The notes: generated by a model not told the origin, from the sequence alone. A stretch of DNA of 64,000 nucleotides from Mangrovimicrobium sediminis (GCF_004745945.1 NZ_SRLE01000008.1:62001-126000); one strand, 5' to 3'; numbered from the stretch's first letter, positions 34,401 to 43,075 are shown. Translations and numbers: made by a program.

Positions 34401-35642
34401 TCAGATCTTGAATTGTACCGTCATCCATACCTTGTCGACATCAACATACGCATCGCTGTCGGCGGAGAATCCTGCATATTTCAGCTGCAGGCTGAGGTTG
34501 CTGTTCACCGGGTAGGTGGCCACCAGGTCCAGTTCCGTGCCGTAGTCGCCACCGGAGGCGTCGGCGGCGAAGTCGTGGTAGAAGCCAGCCAGCTTCACCG
34601 GGCCGATGGCGCCGGCCAGGCCGAAGTAGATGTCCTCGATGCCGTCGCCGGGGGTGACCAGGAACTGGTCGGCCCAGCCCTGGAACTTGTGCAGGGTGGC
34701 GAACGGGGTCTTGAAGCCCACGCCGTTGTCCGAGCCAAGCAGTTCGTAGCCCAGGGTGGCGGTGACCGGCCCCAGCGTGAGGCCGCCCTCGGCCATGTAG
34801 TAATCGGCGTCGTAGGACAGCGGCGAGTCGCCGGCCTCGGATTGGGTGGCGTAGGCGGCCTTCAGGCTGACCGGGCCGATGGCGCCGGCGTATTCCACGC
34901 CGTAGGTGTCGGTGGAGTTACCCACGGAGCGGCCACCCGGGTAGCCGGCGGCCTCGTTGATATCCAGCAGGTAGGCGAAGCCGGTGATGGTGTGCTTCTC
35001 GGCGAAGGTGAAGTCACCGCGCAGGAAATGGTTCTCGCCGTGCAGGTTGGCCGGCTGCACCGGGCCGTCGTCCGGGCCGAAGATGCGGTTGACGTTGTAC
35101 ACGTAGGCGTAGTCCAGGGTCAGGCCGCCGCCGCTGTACATGGCGCGGAAACCGTCGTAGGTCTGCTCGTTCTGGCGCCAGCCCACACCGCCGACGAAGC
35201 GCTGGCTGCCGTGCAGGATGCGCTGGCGGCCGTAGGTGCCGGAGGCGCCGCTGGCGGCGTACTTGACCCAGGCCTGGTTGACCTCGGTGCCCTCGGGGTC
35301 GGCCACCACCGGGTACTCGGTGTTGCCGTTGGAGGTGGAGTTGTAGTTGTCGTCGCCGATGGCGGTGACGTCATCGAACTCGGCGAGGAAGGAAAAACCC
35401 TTGTAGGCGGCGGAGGCGAAGGTCAGCCGGCTGCGCAGGGTGGAGGCCTCGGCCTCCTTGTCGATGTTTTCCTGCTCGACGTACTCGAAGCGATAGCGGA
35501 AATCGAGTGAGGCCTTGCCCAGGGTGAACATCTCGGTGAAGGTGGTGGGGCTGGGTGCCGCGTCTTCGGCAAAGGCCGGGGAGGCCAGTGCGCCGAGCAC
35601 TGCGGTTGCCAGGAGGGTGCGTCGCTGGATGGATGCTGCCAT
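34401..35642 (-). CDS. Outer-membrane porin, alginate-export family, in nitrate cluster
   Basis: 413 residues. Signal peptide to AFAE, then a beta-barrel of the alginate export/AlgE-like family: FRYRFEYVEQENIDKEAEASTLRSRL (start shortened), VNQAWVKYA, GRQRILHGSQRFVGGVGWRQN (start shortened), then repeated strands ending VWMTVQFKI. GGAGT ribosome site. In other proteobacteria members of this family also sit in nas loci, where they probably pass nitrate across the outer membrane; here the sigma-54 promoter match and leader terminator upstream support co-regulation with nitrate genes. It is not near alginate genes. Confidence 0.82.
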   Translation of the reverse strand: MAASIQRRTLLATAVLGALASPAFAEDAAPSPTTFTEMFTLGKASLDFRYRFEYVEQENIDKEAEASTLRSRLTFASAAYKGFSFLAEFDDVTAIGDDNYNSTSNGNTEYPVVADPEGTEVNQAWVKYAASGASGTYGRQRILHGSQRFVGGVGWRQNEQTYDGFRAMYSGGGLTLDYAYVYNVNRIFGPDDGPVQPANLHGENHFLRGDFTFAEKHTITGFAYLLDINEAAGYPGGRSVGNSTDTYGVEYAGAIGPVSLKAAYATQSEAGDSPLSYDADYYMAEGGLTLGPVTATLGYELLGSDNGVGFKTPFATLHKFQGWADQFLVTPGDGIEDIYFGLAGAIGPVKLAGFYHDFAADASGGDYGTELDLVATYPVNSNLSLQLKYAGFSADSDAYVDVDKVWMTVQFKI

Positions 35643-35661
35643 TTTTTTGTACTCCTCAAAA

Positions 35662-35690
35662 ACGCAAAAAGCCCGCTCGCGGCACCCGGG
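35662..35690 (-). terminator. Intrinsic terminator-like hairpin in the porin leader
   Basis: On the minus strand a GC-rich stem (CCCG...CGGG, alternative GCCG-CGAG-CGGGC) is followed by CTTTTTGCGTTTTT, all inside the leader between the sigma-54 promoter match and the porin start. About 40 bases upstream is GGC-AATGAA-GCC, a hexaloop with A1 and G4. This is the layout of a NasT-controlled attenuator. Confidence 0.55.
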
Positions 35691-35752
35691 TTGGTGGGTG
35701 TGCGAACAGGCTTCATTGCCGTGAAACGGATTGTTGGGGACGTCGGCGCCTC

Positions 35753-35768
35753 TGCAAGTGTCGGGCCA
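35753..35768 (-). promoter_or_regulatory. Sigma-54 promoter match for the porin-nasTS operon
   Basis: Minus-strand TGGCCCGACACTTGCA differs from TGGCAC-N5-TTGCA at one base and has intact GG and GC elements at the correct spacing. Predicted start near 35741, giving a leader of about 100 bases to the porin ATG. Confidence 0.65.
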
Positions 35769-35974
35769 GAACCGACTAAGCTGTTGTTATCCAAGCAATT
35801 GATGGTTTTTCCGCTGCGCTGGAGTTCGCTGCGGATTGCCCGGAAATTGTGATTTCGCACAGAAATGGGCACTCGTATGCACCTGTATCGCCCAGCAACC
35901 CGGCATACAGGCGTTGTGATGAACGCCCCGGGAAGGGTTGATTCGGGCCCGTCCGCGCGCCTGGGTGTCGGGCC

Positions 35975-36082
35975 GGAGAGGTGTTTGGAGAGGTGGTTGG
36001 AGAGGTGGTTGGAGAGGTGGCAGGAGAGGTGGCAGGAGAGGTGGCAGGAGAGGTGGCAGGAGAGGTGGCAGGAGAGGTGGCA
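35975..36082. repeat. 12-bp tandem repeat, nine units
   Basis: Nine consecutive 12-base units: GGAGAGGTGTTT once, GGAGAGGTGGTT twice, GGAGAGGTGGCA six times. It lies in the 723-base gap between the porin and nirB starts (35643-36365), ending 31 bases before the nirB sigma-54 promoter. Open frames across it (Glu-Arg-Trp or Leu-Leu-Pro-Pro repeats) are low-complexity artefacts. Confidence 0.9.
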
Positions 36083-36113
36083 GGAGCGCTACTCGTTGCG
36101 GCCGCCTGATAAC

Positions 36114-36129
36114 TGGCACGAGAGTTGCT
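36114..36129 (+). promoter_or_regulatory. Sigma-54 promoter of nirBD
   Basis: TGGCACGAGAGTTGCT is a full match to TGGCAC-N5-TTGCW with correct GG/GC spacing. Transcription would start near 36140, leaving a leader of about 225 bases before nirB. Confidence 0.75.
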
Positions 36130-36139
36130 GTTACATTCC

Positions 36140-36365
36140 CATAGGCCCGGTTTTCAGCCGTTTTTGCACTAGCGAAGTGCAAATCCCAGCGGTTTCCAGA
36201 ATCCGGTGCACCAATTTCAGGAATCGACTCCAATGGTGGATGCGCAATTGCGATGCGTTGTCACCGGAGTTGCATGCATTTTCGGCGAATCCCGCCGCCC
36301 CATCCTCCCTTGAAGTCCCGCCGTTCCAGGCATTCCTGGCGATATGACGTATCAGGAGATGGGTT
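36140..36365 (+). promoter_or_regulatory. Structured leader of nirB
   Basis: Contains a strong hairpin TTTGCACT-AGCGA-AGTGCAAA (36163-36183), a GGA-ATCGAC-TCC element whose hexaloop has A1 and G4 (36220-36231, loop nearly the same as ACCGAC in the nrtA leader), a CGGCG-AATCC-CGCCG hairpin (36283-36297) and the palindrome GGTGCACC (36205-36212). No U-tract terminator was found, so attenuation is only suspected. AGGAG ribosome site before the ATG at 36366. Confidence 0.4.
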
Positions 36366-38906
36366 ATGAGCAAGCGCGAGATAGTAGTTGTCGGCAACGG
36401 CATGGTCGGGCACCACTTCGTCAACACCCTGGTGGAGGCCGCCACCGGTGACCGCATCACCATTCTCGGCGGCGAACCGCGCCCCGCCTACGATCGTGTC
36501 CACCTGTCGGATGTGTTCGCCGGCCGTTCGCCGGAAGACCTCGCCCTGGCCACCCGCGACACCTATAAAGAGTGGGGCGTCGAGGCGGTGTTCGGCGACC
36601 CGGTCGCCGCCATCGAGCGCGACAAGAAAGAGGTAGTCACCGAAGGCGGCCGCCGCTTCGCCTACGACAAGCTCGTGCTCGCCACCGGCTCCTACCCCTT
36701 CGTACCGCCGGTGCCCGGCCACGAGCACGAGCGCTGCCTGACCTACCGCACCATCGACGACCTCGGCGAGATCCGCGCCAAGGCGAAGGACAGCAAGATT
36801 GGCGTGGTGGTCGGCGGCGGCCTGCTCGGCCTGGAGTGCGCCAACGCGCTGCAGAACCTCGGACTGCAAACCCACGTGGTGGAATTCGCGCCGGGCCTGA
36901 TGGGTGTGCAGCTGGACGACGGCGGCTCGGCCATGCTGCGGCGCAAGATCGAGGAACTCGGCGTCAACGTGCACACCGGCAAGAACACCCAGCGCATCGT
37001 CGATGGCGACGACTGCGCGTTGCGCATGGAGTTCGCCGACGAGTCAGTACTGGAGACGGACATGATCGTGTTCTCCGCCGGCATCCGTCCCTGGGACCAG
37101 CTGGCGCGGGACTGCGAGCTGGCGGTGGGTGAGCGCGGCGGCATCGTGGTCGACACCAAGTGCAAGACCTCGGACAGCGACATCTACGCCGTCGGCGAAT
37201 GCGCGCTGTTCGGCGGGCGCATCTTCGGCCTGGTGGCGCCGGGTTACCGCATGGCGGAAACCGCGGCGGCGAGCGTGGCGGGTACCGACGGGGTGCTGTT
37301 CCAGGGCGCCGACATGAGCACCAAGCTGAAGCTGCTCGGCGTGGACGTGGGTTCCATCGGCGATGCCCACGGCCGCACCCCGGGCGCCATGTCCTTCGTG
37401 TTCAGCGACCAGCGCGAGAACATCTACAAGCGCCTGGTGACCAGCGGCGACGGCAAGAGCCTGCTCGGCGCGGTGCTGGTCGGCGACTGCGGCGAGTACG
37501 ACACCCTGCTGCAATACCACCTCAACGACATCGAGCTGCCCGCCGACCCGCAGGCGCTGATCCTGCCAAACGTGGGCGGTGCCCCGGTGGGCCTGGGCGT
37601 GGCCGCCCTGCCCGCCACGGCGACCATCTGTTCCTGCCACAACGTGTCCAAGGGAGATATCGTCGGCGTGATCGACGCCGGCTGCTGCTCGCTGGGAGAG
37701 GTCAAGGCCGAGACCAAGGCCAGCACCGGCTGCGGCGGCTGCGCCGCGATGCTCAAGAACCTGGTCGACGACGAACTCGCCGCCCGCGGCGTGGCGGTGG
37801 ATAAAAGCATCTGCGAACACTTCGCCTTCACCCGCCAGGACCTGTACAACATTGTCCGCGTGGAAAACATCCGCAGCTTCGATGCGCTGCTGGACAAACA
37901 CGGCAAGGGCATGGGCTGCGATATCTGCAAGCCGGCGGTGGCCTCCATCCTGGCCAGCTGCTGGAACGACTACGTGCTGGAGCAGCCGCACGCGCCGCTG
38001 CAGGACACCAACGACCGCTTCCTCGCCAACCTGCAGAAGGACGGCACCTACTCGGTGGTGCCGCGCGTGCCCGGCGGCGAGATCACCCCGGACAAACTCA
38101 TTGCCCTGGGCTACGTGGCCAAGAAGTACGACCTCTACACCAAGATCACCGGCGGCCAGCGGGTGGACCTGTTCGGCGCGCGCATGGAGCAGCTGCCGGA
38201 TATCTGGGGCGAGCTGATCCAGGCCGGCTTCGAGACCGGCCACGCCTACGGCAAGGCCCTGCGCACGGTGAAATCCTGTGTCGGTTCCACCTGGTGCCGC
38301 TACGGCGTGCAGGACTCCGTGGGCATGGCGATCCTGCTCGAGGAGCGCTACAAGGGCCTGCGTTCGCCGCACAAACTGAAAATGGCAGTGTCCGGCTGCA
38401 CCCGCGAATGCGCCGAGGCGCAGGGCAAGGATGTCGGCGTGATCGCCACCGAGAAGGGCTGGAACCTCTACGTGTGCGGCAACGGCGGTATGAAGCCGCG
38501 CCACGCGGACCTGTTCGCCACCGACCTCGACGACGAGACCCTGATCCGCTACATCGACCGCTTCTTCATGTTCTACTGCCGCACCGCGGACCGCCTGCAG
38601 CGCACCTCGGTGTGGATGGAAAACATGGAGGGCGGCCTGGAGTACCTGCAGCAGGTGATCATCGAGGATAGCCTGGGTCTCGGCGCCGAACTGGAGGCGC
38701 AGATGGCCGCGGTGATCGGTGCCTACCAGTGCGAGTGGAAGACCACCGTCGAGGACCCGGAGAAGGTCGCGCAGTTCAAGTTCTTCGTCAACGCGGACGC
38801 CACCGACGAGAACGTGGTGTTCGTGCGCGAGCGCAAACAGGTGCGCCCGGCCACCGAGGAAGAGCGCGCGGCGATGTCCGCGGACATCCTCGCCACCGCT
38901 TCCTGA
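36366..38906 (+). CDS. nirB: NADH nitrite reductase large subunit
   Basis: 846 residues, full length. Order of domains: FAD/NAD-binding module (IVVVGNGMVGHHFVNTL; GVVVGGGLLGLECANAL), NirB rubredoxin-like region, BFD-like [2Fe-2S] domain (ICSCHNVSKGDI...TGCGGC; GMGCDICKP) and the siroheme domain with the [4Fe-4S] ligands C-x5-C in SCVGSTWCRYG and C-x3-C in SGCTRECAEA. It reduces nitrite to ammonium in the cytoplasm. nirD follows 28 bases downstream. No siroheme synthase gene is in the window. Confidence 0.97.
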   Translation: MSKREIVVVGNGMVGHHFVNTLVEAATGDRITILGGEPRPAYDRVHLSDVFAGRSPEDLALATRDTYKEWGVEAVFGDPVAAIERDKKEVVTEGGRRFAYDKLVLATGSYPFVPPVPGHEHERCLTYRTIDDLGEIRAKAKDSKIGVVVGGGLLGLECANALQNLGLQTHVVEFAPGLMGVQLDDGGSAMLRRKIEELGVNVHTGKNTQRIVDGDDCALRMEFADESVLETDMIVFSAGIRPWDQLARDCELAVGERGGIVVDTKCKTSDSDIYAVGECALFGGRIFGLVAPGYRMAETAAASVAGTDGVLFQGADMSTKLKLLGVDVGSIGDAHGRTPGAMSFVFSDQRENIYKRLVTSGDGKSLLGAVLVGDCGEYDTLLQYHLNDIELPADPQALILPNVGGAPVGLGVAALPATATICSCHNVSKGDIVGVIDAGCCSLGEVKAETKASTGCGGCAAMLKNLVDDELAARGVAVDKSICEHFAFTRQDLYNIVRVENIRSFDALLDKHGKGMGCDICKPAVASILASCWNDYVLEQPHAPLQDTNDRFLANLQKDGTYSVVPRVPGGEITPDKLIALGYVAKKYDLYTKITGGQRVDLFGARMEQLPDIWGELIQAGFETGHAYGKALRTVKSCVGSTWCRYGVQDSVGMAILLEERYKGLRSPHKLKMAVSGCTRECAEAQGKDVGVIATEKGWNLYVCGNGGMKPRHADLFATDLDDETLIRYIDRFFMFYCRTADRLQRTSVWMENMEGGLEYLQQVIIEDSLGLGAELEAQMAAVIGAYQCEWKTTVEDPEKVAQFKFFVNADATDENVVFVRERKQVRPATEEERAAMSADILATAS

Positions 38907-38934
38907 CCCACGCGACTACAACTGGAGATTACCG

Positions 38935-39267
38935 ATGAGCCAATGGAACGACATCTGCAGCGTCGCTGACATCCTTCCCAACAGCGGGCGCTGTGCCCTG
39001 CTCGGTGGCGACCAGGTCGCCATCTTCCGCGTCGCCGGCGGCGACGGCGACACCTTTTATGCGCTGGCCAATCACGACCCGTTTTCCGGCGCCAACGTCA
39101 TCAGCCGCGGTATCGTCGGCAGTCTCGGCGAGCGCCTGGTGGTGGCTTCCCCGGTGTACAAGCAGCATTTCTGCCTGGACAGCGGCGAGTGCGTGGAAGA
39201 TGGCGAAGTGAAGCTGCGTACCTGGCCGGTGCGGGTCGAGGGCGATCGGGTGTTGCTGGCGAGTTGA
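38935..39267 (+). CDS. nirD: NADH nitrite reductase small subunit
   Basis: 110 residues with the Rieske-like fold of NirD (WNDICSVADILPNSGRCALLGGDQ shortened, YALANHDPFSGANVISRGIVGS shortened, VVASPVYKQHFCLDSGEC). The cluster Cys/His ligands of true Rieske proteins are not in the CxH form, as expected for NirD of this type. ATG at 38935 with a GGAG ribosome site (ACTGGAGATTACCG). Completes the nitrite reductase with NirB. Confidence 0.95.
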   Translation: MSQWNDICSVADILPNSGRCALLGGDQVAIFRVAGGDGDTFYALANHDPFSGANVISRGIVGSLGERLVVASPVYKQHFCLDSGECVEDGEVKLRTWPVRVEGDRVLLAS

Positions 39268-39271
39268 GCGC

Positions 39272-39396
39272 TTGCCGGGCCGGGCTTATCCCGGGTCGGA
39301 CCAGTGCCGGGCCGAACTGTTTATTGCCGGGCCTGAACTGTGTGTTTCCAGGCTGAACTATTTGCTTCCAGGCTGACCTACTGCCGGGTCGAACTG
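39272..39396. repeat. Degenerate ~20-bp repeat array after nirD
   Basis: About six imperfect units with consensus TTGCCGGGCCGAACTGT, variants TTCCAGGCTGAACTATTTGC, spaced 20-21 bases (for example near 39304, 39324, 39345, 39366, 39382). The array abuts nirD and runs into the C-terminal codons of the globin gene on the other strand. Confidence 0.7.
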
Positions 39397-39929
39397 GGCC
39401 CCGGCGGTTCGCCGGCGAACGCCTGGCTCATGGCGAAGGGGCTGCTGCGTAATGCGGGTGCGGAGGGCGGCTCGCTCTTGCGCCCTTCGACTGCCTGGCG
39501 CGGGGCCTGCTGGGCCTCTTCGCGGTTTTCGCGAGCGGACTGCAGCATGACCGAGGCCAGGGTATCGAATGCGCATCCCCAGGCCTCCCGCTCGGCGTCG
39601 GCGAAACGCTGGCCCAGAGCCTGTTCCAGGGTCCACAGCAGCGCCGAGCGCGTGGTGTGGTAGTCCCGTTCGGTCATGCCGAGTTCGGCATAGCGTGCGC
39701 CCATCGCCTGCAGCGCGGGGCGCAGGTTGTCCATCAGGTCCAGGGTGGCGATGATGGTATCGAGCAGCGAGGCCATCTGCCGGCTCTGCTCGGAATCTTC
39801 CGGAAAGTGGCGGCGCAACTTCGGATCGAGTTTCTGGATACGCTCGTAAAAGAGGGCGGTGAACTGATCCGCCGCGGGCGCGAGCAGGGCCCACGTGTCG
39901 GCGATCAATGCAATTTGCTGTGGCGTCAC
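39378..39929 (-). CDS. Single-domain globin
   Basis: 183 residues from the GTG at 39929 (GAGGGAT ribosome site); an ATG 15 codons upstream is possible. The core VTPQQIALIADTWALLAPAADQF (shortened), LFYERIQKLDPKLRRHF, YAELGMTERDYHTTRSALLWTL (shortened; His of RDYH is the likely proximal heme ligand) and AEREAWGCAFDTLASVM matches bacterial hemoglobin/flavohemoglobin globin domains. No reductase domain follows. The C-terminal 45 residues are Glu/Ala/Pro-rich and partly encoded by the repeat array. Convergent with nirBD; a role in handling NO made from nitrite is plausible inference. Confidence 0.8.
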   Translation of the reverse strand: MTPQQIALIADTWALLAPAADQFTALFYERIQKLDPKLRRHFPEDSEQSRQMASLLDTIIATLDLMDNLRPALQAMGARYAELGMTERDYHTTRSALLWTLEQALGQRFADAEREAWGCAFDTLASVMLQSARENREEAQQAPRQAVEGRKSEPPSAPALRSSPFAMSQAFAGEPPGPSSTRQ

Positions 39930-40207
39930 CCAGATCCCTCTTATTAGCGCCCCCGGGAAAAATACGCCCCGCACCTGCTTCCTGCGAAGCTGGAGCGGGG
40001 CGCCATTGCCCTGGATGGTGTCAAAGCCGGCCCTCGTCGTCAGGCCCGGGCCGCAAGTGCGGCGACACAGGATTCATAGCAGGAAGCGTGCCACCTACAT
40101 TAATTCAATAAAAACAGTGGGTTATGTATCTGCCTTGCGGTAGTGCATGATTGATACGGGGTTGCCGGGGGCGCACTTGCACCAAAATGGCCCCCGTGAG
40201 GGCGGGG

Positions 40208-40795
40208 TCACTGCGCGCAGTTTGCCGGCCGCAACTGCGGGTTGCGCACCTGCAGTGTGCCATCGGCCTGGTGCAGGATGCCCAGGCGCAGCTGGTTGAT
40301 CTGCCGCGGCAGGGTGGCGCGAATAGCCACCCGCTGCCAGTCGCTGGTGCCGATATGGGGTTCGTGCTCGAGTACCGAATTCACCGCGTTGCGCCCGCCC
40401 ACCAGCGCGGTGAGCACCAGCCCGCCGCCGTCCTTGAAGCCGTGGGGTATGCTCGGCGGCTGCAGGTCGAGGCGGATCTCCGCGCTGTACTCCACCTCCT
40501 GGCCCGCCAACGATGTGTAGTCCTGGACGATCTGGGTGAGCAGGAACCAGGGCTCTTTGCCGGTCTTGCGAATGGTCAGTACGCCATCCTCGACGCCGTA
40601 GGCGAAGGAGGGCTCCGAGGCGTGCTGGGAGGCGGACCAGCGGCGTTGCGAGCGCGGCCCGCCGAGGGTGGTGAAGCCCGGGTCCTCGAGGATGTCGGCG
40701 GCCGCGCAGGCGGCGTCTTTATTCTCCGCGGTGCAGGCGGTGAGCAGGCAGCCCAGGGTCAGTCCGAAGGTCCAGCGGCCGAGCAAAGCAAGCAC
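40208..40795 (-). CDS. Lipoprotein of unknown function
   Basis: 195 residues. Lipoprotein signal with lipobox LTAC followed by an early Cys pair (DAACAAADILEDPGF). The rest is beta-rich (WFLLTQIVQDYTSLAGQEVEYSAEIRL shortened, GGGLVLTALVGG, TSDWQRVAIRATLP, LRLGILHQADGTLQVRNPQL), reminiscent of jelly-roll carbohydrate-binding modules, but I do not recognise a family. GTG start at 40795. Monocistronic by position, flanked by an opposite-strand aldolase gene. The 278 bases before it (39930-40207) hold only a GC hairpin (40166-40196). Confidence 0.65.
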   Translation of the reverse strand: MLALLGRWTFGLTLGCLLTACTAENKDAACAAADILEDPGFTTLGGPRSQRRWSASQHASEPSFAYGVEDGVLTIRKTGKEPWFLLTQIVQDYTSLAGQEVEYSAEIRLDLQPPSIPHGFKDGGGLVLTALVGGRNAVNSVLEHEPHIGTSDWQRVAIRATLPRQINQLRLGILHQADGTLQVRNPQLRPANCAQ

Positions 40796-40934
40796 AGATA
40801 ATCTCCCGTCAGTGGCCGCGCCGGGCGGCGCGGTCCGCGCACTTTAGCATACCGCTGCGGCGCACCCGCGGGCGTTGCGCGCACCCGCCCGCTGGGCGAG
40901 GATGTACGCCCCTGGCGGCGCGGCGGACGAGGTG

Positions 40935-41603
40935 ATGACGCAGTACAAGAACGACAGGCGCGGGCGGCTCGCCGTGGTGGAGGGCCTGCGCGGGCTGGCC
41001 GAGCACGGCCTCAACCGGGGCACTGCGGGCAATGTCTCGGTGCGCACCGCCGGCGGCATGTTGATTACCCCGACCGGCCTGTCCCCGGCGGAGCTCTCAC
41101 CGGGCCACATCGTGCACATGGCGCTGGACGGCAGCGTCGACGCGGAGCAGTTGGCGCCCTCCAGCGAGTGGCGTATCCACGCCGATATCTACCGCGGGCA
41201 TCCCGGCGTGCACGCGGTGGTGCACTGTCACTCGGCCTACGCGACGATACTGGCCTGTGCGCGCCGCGCGATTCCGGCCGTGCACTACATGGTCGCCGCC
41301 GCCGGTGCGCGGGAGATCCCGCTGGCGGACTACGCCACCTTCGGCACCGCGGAACTGTCGCGGGCGGCGGTTGCAGTACTGGCGGACAGCGCCGCCTGCC
41401 TGCTCGCCAACCACGGCCAGATCGCCACCGCGGAACACCTGCCTGGGGCGCTGAAACTGGCCGCGCTGGTCGAGGAACTGGCCCAGTGCTACTGGGGCAC
41501 CCTGGCCATCGGCGGGCCGGTGATCCTCGACGCGGCGCAGATGGACGAGGTGATGGCCGCCTTCGCCAACTACGGGCAGCAGCCGCGTCACGCCGGGGAC
41601 TGA
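40935..41603 (+). CDS. Class II aldolase/adducin-family protein, fuculose-phosphate aldolase-like
   Basis: 222 residues. Motifs: GTAGNVSVRTAGGMLITPTG, SSEWRIHADIY (catalytic Glu and metal His region), HAVVHCHSAYAT (metal His pair) and ACLLANHGQIAT (third His). This is the zinc class II aldolase fold used by L-fuculose-1-phosphate aldolase, ribulose-phosphate epimerase and MtnB. ATG at 40935 with GAGGTG just upstream. It opens the plus-strand accessory cluster; substrate unassigned. Confidence 0.87.
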   Translation: MTQYKNDRRGRLAVVEGLRGLAEHGLNRGTAGNVSVRTAGGMLITPTGLSPAELSPGHIVHMALDGSVDAEQLAPSSEWRIHADIYRGHPGVHAVVHCHSAYATILACARRAIPAVHYMVAAAGAREIPLADYATFGTAELSRAAVAVLADSAACLLANHGQIATAEHLPGALKLAALVEELAQCYWGTLAIGGPVILDAAQMDEVMAAFANYGQQPRHAGD

Positions 41604-41722
41604 CTGTTGTGTCCAGGATCGCCTTGCACGGCCCGCCTCCCCGGCAGGCCGCCGGTGCAATGGTCGCGCAACCTGTTTGCGGATACCGGCATCCGCGGCG
41701 CTCGTGATAACGTAACCAGCTT

Positions 41723-43045
41723 ATGAAACTTTCCCGCGAGATTATCGACAACACCTACACGCTGCTGGCCGAGGACGAGGACGCGCGAGTGTGCAAGGGC
41801 ATCCCTGAAAGTGCCTGCAGCGAACAGCCCCGGGCCTTCGTCGCCCAGCTGGCGGCGCAGACCCTGACCAAGTTCGGCGACGCCCTGGTCAGCAGCCGCC
41901 TGGTGCTGGCCTGGATGCTGACCTCCATCGGCTCGCCCGCGGCGCTGATCGCCCTGCTGGTGCCCCTGCGCGAATCCCTCGCCCTGCTGCCGCAATTGTT
42001 TGTCGCCCAGTTCATCCGCGAGCACGCCGTGCGCAAATGGTTCTGGGTGGGCGGCAGCATCGGCCAGGCGCTGGCCCTGCTGGGGATGATCGTCGCCCTG
42101 CTTTCCCTGCCTGGCCCCACCGCCAGCGTGGTGATCGTGGCCCTGCTGGCCGTGTTCAGTCTGGCCCGCGGGGTGAGTTCGGTGGCGGCCAAGGACGTGC
42201 TCGGCAAGACGGTGTCGAAGTCGCGCCGCGGCCGCCTCACCGGCCTCGCCGCCTCCGCCGCCGGGCTGGCGACCCTGGCGACAGCCGCGGTGCTGTGGCT
42301 GCTGCCCGGTGCTGGCAGTGGCGACGGGCACGTCGGTATGTTCGCCGCGATCCTCGGGCTCGCCGCGACCCTGTGGTTGCTGGCCGCCTGGGTGTATGCC
42401 GGCGTGCCGGAGGTGCCCGGTGCCACCGAGGGCGGTGGCAATGCCTTCACCGAGGCCCTGCGCAGCCTGTCCCTGTTCTGGACCGACGTCCAGCTGCGCG
42501 GGTTTATCGTCGCGCGCATGCTGCTGGTGGCCAGCGCCTTTGCCATTCCCTACATCGTTGTCCTGGTGCAGCGCGCCGGCAACGGCGGGGTCGGCGACCT
42601 CGCGCTGATGCTGTTCGCGGAAGGTGCCGCGGGGCTGTTGTCCGGCCCCTTCTGGGGGCGCTGGTCGGACCGCGCCGCGCAGCACGTGATGGCCGCGGCG
42701 GCGGCGATCACCGCGCTGATCATCATCGCTACCCTGGCGCTGGATGGCCTCGCCCCCGACTGGCTGGCGCTGCCGCTGACCGGCCCGCTGCTGCTGTTCG
42801 TGGCGGCGGTGGCGCACCACGGCGCACGCGTCGGCCGCAAGACCTACCTGGTGGACATGGCGGACGGCGACAATCGTGCCGAGTACACCGCGGTGAGCAA
42901 CTCCATCATGGGCATCTTCCTGCTCGCCGGCGGCGCCCTCGGCCTGCTCGATGCCGCCTTCGGCACCGCGTCGGTGCTGGTGCTGCTGCTGGCGGTCGCG
43001 GTCGGCGCGGTGCTGCGCGCGCTGGCCCTGCCGCGGGTGGACTGA
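41723..43045 (+). CDS. MFS transporter
   Basis: 440 residues, about twelve predicted helices preceded by a roughly 45-residue hydrophilic N-terminus. Typical MFS loops include FIREHAVRKWFWVGGS, KDVLGKTVSKSRRGRLTGLAA (start shortened) and a mid-loop after residue 225. The RRGR segment lies in the conserved loop 4-5 region. Weak ribosome site. Located between the aldolase and the TetR gene with its palindrome; likely the efflux or uptake partner of this cluster, substrate unknown. Confidence 0.85.
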   Translation: MKLSREIIDNTYTLLAEDEDARVCKGIPESACSEQPRAFVAQLAAQTLTKFGDALVSSRLVLAWMLTSIGSPAALIALLVPLRESLALLPQLFVAQFIREHAVRKWFWVGGSIGQALALLGMIVALLSLPGPTASVVIVALLAVFSLARGVSSVAAKDVLGKTVSKSRRGRLTGLAASAAGLATLATAAVLWLLPGAGSGDGHVGMFAAILGLAATLWLLAAWVYAGVPEVPGATEGGGNAFTEALRSLSLFWTDVQLRGFIVARMLLVASAFAIPYIVVLVQRAGNGGVGDLALMLFAEGAAGLLSGPFWGRWSDRAAQHVMAAAAAITALIIIATLALDGLAPDWLALPLTGPLLLFVAAVAHHGARVGRKTYLVDMADGDNRAEYTAVSNSIMGIFLLAGGALGLLDAAFGTASVLVLLLAVAVGAVLRALALPRVD

Positions 43046-43059
43046 CGCCGGTCACAAAA

Positions 43060-43075
43060 TAAATCACTTGATTTA
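43060..43075. promoter_or_regulatory. Palindromic operator upstream of tetR-type gene
   Basis: TAAATCA-CT-TGATTTA, perfect 7-bp arms with a 2-bp centre, in the 187-base gap between the MFS stop and the TetR ATG. Size and symmetry fit a TetR dimer site; autoregulation of the TetR-dioxygenase-MFS unit is inferred. Confidence 0.6.

Noticed and set aside
35865-36347. Plus-strand open frame with Glu-Arg-Trp repeats between porin and nirB
   Set aside because: Low-complexity product of the 12-bp tandem repeat; overlaps the sigma-54 promoter and nirB leader; no domain or ribosome site.
40166-40196. GC hairpin downstream of the 40208-40795 lipoprotein gene
   Set aside because: A 7-bp stem with a 17-base loop and no U-tract on the relevant strand; too weak to call a terminator.
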